This document shows, piece by piece, positions 55,049 through 64,000 of a DNA stretch of 64,000 nt; within the stretch, counting starts at the first letter, position 1, and the number at the start of each line of letters is the position of its first letter. A program made the translations under genes and the position numbers. The DNA comes from Hyalella azteca (lineage: Eukaryota > Arthropoda > Malacostraca > Amphipoda > Hyalellidae), in NCBI RefSeq assembly GCF_000764305.2, contig NW_025932990.1:7335-71334 (forward strand), read 5' to 3'. Below the pieces are notes generated by a model that did not search any database, was not told the DNA's origin, and saw nothing but the letters and a program-made list of their open reading frames with translations.

Positions 55049-55969
55049 CAATTATATTTTTTATATTATCTTGAAGCATACATATGTATAATATTGATGC
55101 AACTATAGGTCACGGAAATAAATCATATATCGAAAGATAACACCCGTATTTATATCATATATCGAAATGCCAGTCACGAATACACATTACGTTTCGAAAT
55201 AAATATAACTTATATCAAAAAATATTACTAAATATTACTTTTTATATAAATAATCAAGCAATAATGTGATGCTGGGTTTAAGATGATATGTAATCCAGGA
55301 AAGCATAAACGGTTAACAGAAAAAACATATACATTGTACCCATAAACATCATGGGAGTTTTTAGAGCAATAATAAGGTTTTGTAAAGTGGAGATGTTCAT
55401 AAGAATTCGTGAATGAAACTTTTTGCATGAAACTATTTTGCTGGTTAATTTTACTAAATATTTCTAAGATGCTGACAAAATTAGCTGACCAATGCTGCTG
55501 TTAATTTGAACTAATCTGGCAAATTATTCAATCGATACCTGGAGTGAAAGTCTACGGTGATTACGCCTGAAATTTAACTATCTCCGACATTACTACATGT
55601 AACGTAAACTACGCCTTAATTATATCATAGGGTTAACTCATTAGTTTATATTATTTTGTGGTCTTTGAGTTTATTCCTTGAACCTCAAGTGTAAATACGT
55701 TGAAAATAATCGAAACTCACTCTAACACACAAGTGAACAATTGATTGATAATTTTTTTACCCAAATAAGATTATAAAAATGCCAATTGGTAGAAATTTCG
55801 CTTCAGAAAAAAACGAATATTTTTGGTACTTTTCATTAAAGAAGATATATCTTGGAAATATATAAATAAATGAAATTTACTAATTACATAACAAATAACA
55901 ACTAGATTGGAACAAAATGACTGATATATGAATTTGTTAATTGAATTGGTAGATTAGATCCAACATCAA
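55049..55969. other. No gene recognised
   Basis: AT-rich; nothing recognised. Confidence 0.45.
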
Positions 55970-56355
55970 GTGCATCAAACATCAAGTGCTGTCAGCATCA
56001 AGTGCATCCAACATCAATTGAATTCAACATCAAGTGAATCCAGCGTCAAGTTCATCCAATATCAAGTGCATCCAACATCAAGTGCATTCAGCATCACGCG
56101 CATCCAACACTAATTGAATTCAACATCAAGTGCATCCAGCGTCAAGTGCATCCAGCATCAAATGCATTCAACAGCAATTGAATATAATATCAAGTACATT
56201 TCAGCGTCATGCGCATCCAACATCAAATGCATTCAACAGCAATCAAATTCAACATCAAGTACATCCAGCGTCATGTGCATCCAATATCAAGTGCATCCAT
56301 CATCAAGTGCTTCCAACATCAAGTGCATTCAACATAAAGTGCATCTAGCATAAAG
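55970..56355. repeat. Minisatellite, CATCCAACATCAAGTG type
   Basis: About 23 units of 15-17 bp; both CATCCAGC and CATTCAAC variants occur. Confidence 0.93.
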
Positions 56356-56829
56356 TGTGTCTTTATTTGAATACCTTAACCCATTATTTTTCAGAGAGAA
56401 GCAAGTTCCCATCGCAGTTGATAAGAAATACTTGCAACAACGTTGGTCCACACCCCTCTAAAAAATTATTGGGTAAAAATTTACAGATTTTCTCCCCCGC
56501 ATCCTAAGCAGAGAACGAACGTCCTGTTACATGGCAGAATTATGTCAGGAATGGCAGAATGGCAGAAGAATTATGTCAAGTGAAAAAGATGTATCAAAAT
56601 TCAGACAAAGTTTCCCTATTTCTCTCAGCGAGACTTTGGCCATACACACATCGACCCACGTTATTAGTAGTGCAAAGTAGATAAATTTTCAAGTTAAATA
56701 GTTACGAATAGTAAATAACATTAATTCTCCTGTCATATCCAAGCTATTTTTCAATGTCGGTGGTGAGCTTTAATCGAGATTTTGTTTGCGTCCATCCATT
56801 TGTTCAGCGGAGCTCGGCACTCGAAAAAA

Positions 56830-56995
56830 AATTAGTGTCAAAATTTCGATGGTATTTTGGCTCGTGTTTGGGTTGCATGGCCCAGATTAATCAAAAAATG
56901 GCATATCATTGCTAGTTCTTCTATTTGCTCGTCTTGTGGGGAAGAGAATATGTCACTAATTGGACAATATGACCCATTCATTCTTCTGGATGTCG
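56830..56995 (+). mobile_element. CACTCAG-type MITE, right part
   Basis: Contains TGCATGGCCCAGATT, ACTAATTGGACAATATGACC and CATTCATTCTTCTGG. Confidence 0.55.
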
Positions 56996-57102
56996 GACAT
57001 TCCCCCATGCATTTTTGGTCCCTTGGAAGCTGAGGAAATTCTTCGCTAATTCCAGCCTGGAATTCATAAGGGCTCCTGGAGCGAGGGAGTTCTACTCTTG
57101 CA

Positions 57103-57267
57103 CACTCAGACAAATGACTGAGACTTTATCCTAAATCTGTGCAGTTTTAGCCTACCGTTTGTGTGGGTAATGCTGACCCAGTTTGGCCCAGCAAAAGAAC
57201 GTATCAGTGATAAGTGCAGTTAGTGTGTCACTATTTGTATAATATGGCCCATTCATTTTACTCAGTG
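57103..57267 (+). mobile_element. CACTCAG-type MITE, well preserved
   Basis: CACTCAGACAAATGACTGAG at the left; GTAATGCTGACCCAGTTTGG in the middle; TGTGTCACTATTTGTATAAT, ATGGCCCATTCATTTTACTC and AGTG at the right. A good reference copy. Confidence 0.85.
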
Positions 57268-58912
57268 GAGCCTTGGCATCAATTAAACGGAGAAAATCTG
57301 TTTTTAGTCCTAAAATATATACAGAAATTACTGTGATGATCAACAACATTTTTTTAGTTTTATATTCGCGAACGCGATCAAGTAACTATGTTGTTATTTT
57401 TAAAAATTCAATATATTAGAAAGATGTGGAGCATGTCCCACATATTTGATCATCAAGTAACAAATTATTTAGAAAGAAACCAATTCATACCAGTCTCTAT
57501 ATCATACACATAATTAATACAAAGATACCCTCCAAATTCCAACCTGCGGCAGAATTACTCGTAGCATTTATGTTAATAAATAACTTATTTATTTGAGTAT
57601 CCTTCATATCCTTCATATCCTAAACTCACTTATGTCTTTCATCCGTTAGCTCAATAACTGTTATCAAAATGAGTAATGTGTGACGAAATGGGTTTATTCT
57701 TATATGAACGCAGAATGATAAATAATGTCTTAAGGTAATTAGTGTCCTTCAATCATTAAATATTGATCACTTATTAATAATCATTAATGATTAATAATTA
57801 ATCATTAATCTGTACAGTAAAAAAATCATTTATAATCATTTATTGGAACTCGATTGTCTCGAAAACGATAATAAAAATATTTTTATTCAAACAATAAAAG
57901 CAAGGTGCTGGCTGTATACATGTACAATAACAATATACGTATATTAACAAAGTATCAAAAAATACATATTAACAATAAAAGCTTTTCAAAATACATTTAA
58001 TTTCAGTTAGAGCGTTTAGGTCAAACGGCTACCTCACGAAATGAAGTAAAATAATTTATATCTCAAATGATCAAATTAATTCATGTCTTTACTTTTGTTG
58101 AAATAGTTTCAGTCATATAAAAAATAAAATTAAGAAATCTCGAAATCAAGCCTAAGACACAATAATTAATGAAAGATTTCATGTTGAATTTGCTGATAAG
58201 TAATCCCATCGCAATATGATTAACCAAAATTTTATAAAACCTAAGCAAAGAGACTTGCATTGGAGATCTAGTTAATATGTATATTAATATATATTCAATA
58301 TATTAATATATCTTATGTACCTCTCCTCAGTGATTATAGTTCGAAGTTCAACGTTGCGTTTACAACCTCCATAATTTCGCGAAGCAGTTCCTGTATCCTC
58401 CATTTAACACGATTTATTAGTACGGGTTTGACGGGCTGTATGTTTACCGCACTTCTCTCAGTGGCGTTATGGGGGACGGTCAAAATTCAGATTTAAATTT
58501 AGCGTCGATTAAAAAAAATAATTTGCAGCCATAAATTCAGTTCGCATCCATAAAACAATACATTTTACATAAATTTACAGGCTTATTAGAGTAAGCATAT
58601 TCCAGGAAAAAACCTAAATTAAATTTGGAAAGTATTACTGGCCTTCAATAAACGTAAAAGTTTTTACAAGATTTTGTCATAAATCATCAATTCACTCAAA
58701 TTAACTAATTATTCTACACCTATGCGAGTAAAATAAATAATTTCAAATAAATTATAATGCAGTTTCGTAAATGTGACCTCTGACACAATTCATTCTAATC
58801 TTCACCCTGCAGGCGTGAGCAATGAAAATTGTATATAAATAAATAAATAAAAATTAAATCTAAAATTCTCTCAAAATAAGACATAAAAAATCCCCTAAAG
58901 ATTGTTTCATAA
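57268..58912. other. No gene recognised
   Basis: AT-rich, with ATTAAT-rich tracts at 57760-57820 and a palindromic tattaatat cluster at 58270-58315. Confidence 0.4.
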
Positions 58913-59050
58913 GCGACTCACTTTTGCCACAAAGTAAGTCATCCTGACCTAGTTTGGCCCGTAAACGAGTGTATCAGAGCTACTGTGGGTGCTGTGGGTA
59001 AGAAAGTGTTATGGTAATGGGACAACATGATCCATAAATTTTCCTGGCTG
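58913..59050 (+). mobile_element. CACTCAG-type MITE
   Basis: GTAAGTCATCCTGACCTAGT and TTGGCCC, GTGCTGTGGGTAAGAAAGTG, ending CATAAATTTTCCTGGCTG. Confidence 0.7.
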
Positions 59051-59204
59051 TTTGCGTCATGAATAAATTAGTTCTCTTTATTTTGAGATAGGCCTCTGCA
59101 TTGGGAGTGATATGAATTATTATATGATTCTTTTAATTCACTCTGTGTCACTGCCAAGTTCTAATCCTTGCCCACTCATCTCATGGTTCTACCTCACTGC
59201 CAAT

Positions 59205-59692
59205 TTTAAACTCAATGCCTGCTCATTTCACTGCTCGGTCTAACTCCCTGCTCATTACACAGCCCTGCATCATTGCCTATTTCAACTCACTGCCAGCTCA
59301 TTACTTTGCTCGGCCTCGCTGCTCTGCCTCTTTGCTCTGCCTCACCGTCTGCTCATGTCGCTGCTCTGCCTCTTTGCTCTGCCTCACTGCCTGCTCATTT
59401 CACTGCTCTGCCTCATTGCTCTGCCTCACTATCTGCTCATGTCGCTGCTCTGCCTCTTTGCTCTGCTTCACTGTCTGCTCATTTCACTGCTCTGCCTCAT
59501 TGCTCTGCCTCACTGTCTGCTCATGTCGCTGCTCTGCCTCTTTGCTCTGCTTCACTGTCTGCTCATTTCACTGCTCTGCCTCATTGCTCTGCCTCACTAT
59601 CNGCCTCATTGCTCTGCCTCGCTGCTCTGCCTCACTGTCTGCTCATTTCACTGCTCTGCCTCGCTACCCTGCCTCGCGATTCTCTTTAAGAT
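59205..59692. repeat. Minisatellite, CTGCTCTGCCTCACTGTCTG type, with an N
   Basis: Basic unit of 15 bp (CTGCTCTGCCTCATT) grouped into about 60-75-bp higher-order units with GTCTGCTCATTTCA. Position 59602 is an undetermined base. All frames are nearly open, giving artefact frames of up to 176 codons. Confidence 0.95.
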
Positions 59693-60252
59693 CAGAGCCC
59701 AAAGGCCTGCTGGCCTTTTGCTTTATAAGGAAGGCTTCATCTTGAAGCCAAGAAGAGTGCTTTACTTTCGTTGAGAAAATGTTTAAGAATTTTCTTTTAT
59801 GAGTTTATCTTTGTCGGCACTTCTACATCTTTCAGAATCTTTTCAAAAGGAGATCGGGACTTTTCCGGTTTTGTCGTCGCTTCATTTTTGAAACAGTCGC
59901 TTATTCTTTATTTTTTGCGACATTTACAAAATTTTATTTGCCTTACATTTACTTATTATAGTTTAAAATGTTTATTTATTTAGCACCAGATTGCAATCCC
60001 TTGATCCTGTAAACTTAAATTAGATAAATTAATTGCAAATTGAATGAGCTTGAATGAAGATTCTGAGAATTGCATTTTTAAAAATAGAAATGTATTAAGC
60101 TGATTCGTAGCATTACCTATTTTCTTCTTGATAGAAATAATCTATTAAAATAAAATATAAAATAACATAGTACAATTTTATCAACCTGTACCTGCATAAA
60201 GCGATAACATCTTGTTTTAATTTTACACTGCAGTCGACTTGCGTATCCACGC

Positions 60253-60526
60253 CTACACTCAGAAGAATGAGTGCAGTGTTTGTCCAAATAACCATGCTCT
60301 TTCTTTTAGCACTTGAGTCGGTCATTCTAAAGCACTTGAGTCGGTCCTGACATTTTTTTAAAAGGCCTCCCACACTCACCATTCCAACAAAAAGGAATTA
60401 ATTTTATTAATTAAATTATTTTTATATATATAATATTTTATGATTATCCTGATATATTGGCGAATCTGTGGTGCGTTTAGTGAGGGTATCGCTATTTGGA
60501 CAATTTAACCCATTCATTTTCCTGAG
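60253..60526 (+). mobile_element. CACTCAG-type MITE, split by inserted sequence
   Basis: Left end CACTCAGAAGAATGAGTGCA and GTGTTTGTCCAAATAACC at 60253-60295. Middle and right parts (GATTATCCTGATATATTGGC, GCTATTTGGACAATTTAACC, CATTCATTTTCCTGAGT) lie at 60440-60526. About 140 bp between them, including a doubled AGCACTTGAGTCGGTC, is extra. Confidence 0.7.
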
Positions 60527-60644
60527 TACAAGATCTCGATTATGATATTGTATTTACGTAGAAGGCTCTTTATATAATCCAGCTTATGAATAATGCTTTG
60601 AAATTTAGCAGGATTATCTTTTGGTATCCTGTGGACCTGAATTC

Positions 60645-60805
60645 TTTACAAAATTCATTTTCTTTACAAAAAAATTAATTTTCATTACTGAATTCATTTT
60701 CTTTGCAAAAAAGGGACTCCATCTACAACGCAAAAAAGTGTTTACATTTTCAGTGCAAAAAAGTAACACCATTTCCAGTGCAAAAAAGTGACTCGGTTTC
60801 CAGTG
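60645..60805. repeat. TTTCCAGTGCAAAAAAGTGACT repeat
   Basis: About six units of 20-24 bp with the core gcaaaaaagtgactccat and attcattttctttacaaaa. Confidence 0.85.
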
Positions 60806-63800
60806 CATTCTATTTTACATTGAATTTTCCCTGCTACCCTTCACTGATCCCTTTCTTACTGACGGAACACTTTTTTTAGCACTAATATTCTAACACGCCA
60901 AAGATATGTATTTGACTGCGGTCAGAAATTTTATTGATTCCATTTGTAAACTTCACTGAAGTTCATCACTACATTCCGTTTCCAAAACCTACATTCGCAT
61001 ATCTTAAAAAGTAGTTATATTTTGCACCCTTGTTAAAATTTTGTCAACACTTTCTTGTATTCCGGAATGCACATTAATAAGCAAATTTATGAACCAAAAA
61101 TTTACGATAACTTCCTAATTTTATTCAATTTACTTATTTCCACGGCTCAAGCCTCGTAAACTTGGAAATTTTCCTCAACTACATAGTATTCTCATGAATT
61201 CCGCACTATGAATAATTATTAAACGAAATAATGGTTATTTTTATTACTATTGAATAGAGTCGTTCCTTAAACCTTCGTTGATGTCCTACATGCGTAATCC
61301 TAAATTGTTAGGGTCCCTCATAATTTGTATAATATACAACCTACGGAAATAAATAACATAATATAATCACATAAATAATCACATAAATGTTGTAACTCAC
61401 AAATGTAATGTTACTTACTACTTGAAAGGCAATCTATCATCAAATATAATCTTTTTAATATTGAATTAAAGCATTCAACTTGATCAAAATCGAAAATCTA
61501 TTCGTGATTTGACGCTGCAGAACTGGGACGAAATTCCGTATCGCGTCGCCACATTTCGCCCGCCTCTCGTTTACTAATGGTTACTTTCCCGGTGCGTGTG
61601 GTGTGTTTACGAATGTCTTCTGAAACTTTGAGGTGCTACGCAACTTTTGTGACGTGATTCACTAAATAACTTGCTAATTATTCATTGCCAAATACGTGTG
61701 ATATATTATAATTTCTTCAAAATACCGTTTTGCCATCCTAAAATGAATGAAACTGTAATCTCCGAACGGTAGAACTAAATTATTCTTAAGGTTGAGTGTA
61801 ATCCGAACTACACAGAAGTCCTGATGCGCATTGCAAGTGGAAGTTGAAAATAGCAGTTCAATATATTAATGTAGTTAGACTAAAATAGTTTGAGCATGGT
61901 GACACGAAACTATAATATAAATCTCTATATTTCCTCAACCCAAATACAAGATGATTTAAATTCCCGTCTGACGAGATCATTCGAAATTTTTAAATCTTCA
62001 AAGCCTTGAATTTCCTTCTGAACCAAGTTTATCTCGGCATCAATTTATTTTAAAAGTGCGTGCGAATACTATTTACTAGAAAGTAGATTTGCCCTTGTCC
62101 TCTGAACCTCAGTAAAATTCGTATGATGACCTGTTAATTTTCTGTTCGATTTGTTCGTAATATTTCCCTCTCAATCGTTTTCATCTTTTCGTTCGATCCC
62201 TTTATCTTCCCATTAAATGCATTCGTCATCCTCTTTGTTCTATTCTCCGTCATCTTTCTGTTGGATCTATTCGCAATCTCCCCATTTTATCCGTTCGTAA
62301 TCTTTCTGTTCAATTTGTTTTAAAACTGTCAATCAGTTGATGATCATTGTGCCAGCGACGTGAACCTATTTACAGCTCCTATTTACAACTCCTGTTTACA
62401 GCTCCTAGAAATGTCACTCTGACTAAATTTGACCTTGTCGCACACCCGGAAATTTTTTAATTTTGATATATAGGGGGTGCTTCTCGATGATAAGGTGGCC
62501 ATCGACAAACCTCTTAGTCGATGAGTCTTAGTCTTAGAAAATTAACAACGGTCAATTATTGCAACTTGTAAGTATTCGCTAAGATTTAGTCGTGTGACCT
62601 AGATACGCATATAATTTATTTTATATACATACCTTCGTAAACTAACTGGTCTGGTATAACACCAAACGTTAGAATAATTTGTTCAATACGACTGGTATAA
62701 TATCAGACCCTTGATTAATTAATAGATGGAATGGTCTGGTATAATCCCCGCCGTAATAATAATTGGTTTAATACGTCTGGTATTCTCACACTAACACAGA
62801 TTTAATTTTCCGTATGATGCCATTTTTCAATTTGCTCTATTTCTTTTTTAATAACATTTCAGTCTTTTCGATCTGTGACTTTAATTAGGCGATAAATTCG
62901 GGGAACAAAGTGTTTACGTGGCCATGGTTTTTAACTCAAGGTAATTTATTAATGATTTTAACAAGGGCGGAGCTACAAATGAAAAGGTTGAGAACCCAGA
63001 AGAAAAACATAGGAAATTTAAAAATACATTAATTGATAACGGCGTAGCTAGAAAATGAAACCATGTGCACCATTTCAAATAGATTATGATAGAAATACTT
63101 ATTCAATGCCTAGCTGATCAACAACACTAGTGTCGCTACTCAGCAGTCACTGCACTTGAATCGGCGCTAATCAATAAAAACTGTACTGAACCATCGAGAA
63201 TTACCACTTGCTGAGTAATAATACCACAATTACTATGAAGCTACACTGATCCCAATAGAAATTTGCCAGCTGTTTAGTTTATACAATCAATCTTTTCTAA
63301 TGAAGGCTGATGGCTGTGGTAGCTTCAGGGGCATTGTCTTCGGAAATTTTTAATTGTCCCAGGAGGTGTCTTTATAAAATATTCGGCGTCTGAAGTTAGG
63401 CCGAACGGTCAGTTTTTGGGGTTGCATCTTTCCTTAAAATTTCTGTCGCTATTCATATAATTTTTTCAGCTGTAGATGTTAGTGCTTTTCTGGCTATAAT
63501 TTTTTAATTTTTTAGATACTTCTCCATTTCTGGACATGAGTTCCCAAGTATCTCAAGTAAGTAACAATAAATTTACTTCTCAGTCTAATTTTCATGTATT
63601 TAATTTTGTCTTCGAATGTTTAAATTTCGTGGTTAATGTTTGAAAAATTGCGCTTTTACATAACTATTCACGATTTCTGACGCGCTCGATTTTTGCACAT
63701 GGAGTTAAGGCTCGTATGATTTAAATAAGTGTTAAGATTAAATAAATTTAAAAACACATTTATTAGCTAGGAATGCCTAATTAAAACTTTGAATTCATAA

Positions 63801-64000
63801 GAAATAGTAATTATTAAACAATAGTACGATAAACTGAAATTAGAATTTTATTGTCTGTGTTGATGCATTAAATCTCACACCTCGCATCAAATTTCCATAG
63901 AGAAATTGACGCATGTTGACTGCAAAAATGTGCCTAGTGGTGAATGAGAAACTTTTTTTCTCATTAATTGAATAGGCTATTAATTGTTATGCCACTTTAA
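60806..64000. other. Right-hand end of window, no gene recognised
   Basis: AT-rich with three weak tandem tracts: 62100-62330 (ttcgtaatctttctgttcg), 62370-62415 (three copies of tatttacagctcc) and 62640-62790 (gtctggtataat). No open frame with a recognisable product. Confidence 0.4.

Noticed and set aside
54555..55074. 127- and 135-codon frames of repeated basic peptides
   Set aside because: Product of the 16-bp GGTCACGACAAGAACT array, open in several frames.
59215..59774. Cys/Leu/Ser-rich frames up to 176 codons
   Set aside because: Open in three frames because of the CTGCTCTGCCTCATT repeat, and crossed by an N.

Overview
The window looks like nuclear DNA of an arthropod (probably a pancrustacean; insect and crustacean cannot be separated from this sequence). 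It is AT-rich, genes are split by long introns, and transposon relics and tandem repeats are dense. It carries a seven-transmembrane gustatory-type chemoreceptor, a family largely confined to arthropods and their relatives, and a colmedin (collagen + Ig + olfactomedin), a neural cell-surface protein of animals. No prokaryotic, CRISPR, rRNA or tRNA feature was recognised.

Layout. 1-705: minus-strand remnant of a non-LTR reverse transcriptase, split by a 241-bp TTAA-flanked MITE. 1595-6593: five-exon plus-strand gustatory-receptor gene (367 aa, all introns phase 0). 6594-19362: intergenic DNA with several MITE families, a long composite repeat, an 808-bp TTAA foldback element, a GC-rich island that may be the colmedin promoter or leader, and a rearranged mariner-like element with 187-bp inverted arms. 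19363-50460: plus-strand colmedin gene in 16 coding exons. The modelled CDS is 3447 nt with every junction in phase (1148 aa): cytoplasmic tail, one membrane anchor, about 380 residues of low-complexity stalk, Gly-X-Y collagen, two Ig domains, a Cys-containing linker and an olfactomedin domain. 50461-64000: no gene seen, only minisatellites and MITEs.

The most unusual pattern is that tandem repeats repeatedly start at splice donors. At the donor of receptor exon 2 and of colmedin exons 6, 7, 9, 10, 11 and 12, the last 10-40 exon bases plus the start of the intron have been copied downstream, from one extra copy up to more than twenty. Unit lengths differ (about 18, 22, 32, 46, 53, 136 and 148 bp), so the expansions look independent, and many copies keep an intact GT donor. 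The receptor also has a 126-bp duplication of an acceptor plus exon start. Both genes still read through cleanly when the first donor is used, so they appear functional despite carrying arrays of decoy splice sites.

The two genes have no evident functional link: the receptor would sense a ligand in chemosensory neurons, and the colmedin would act at neuronal or neuromuscular surfaces. All domain and family calls come from reading translated sequence by eye; no database search was run.
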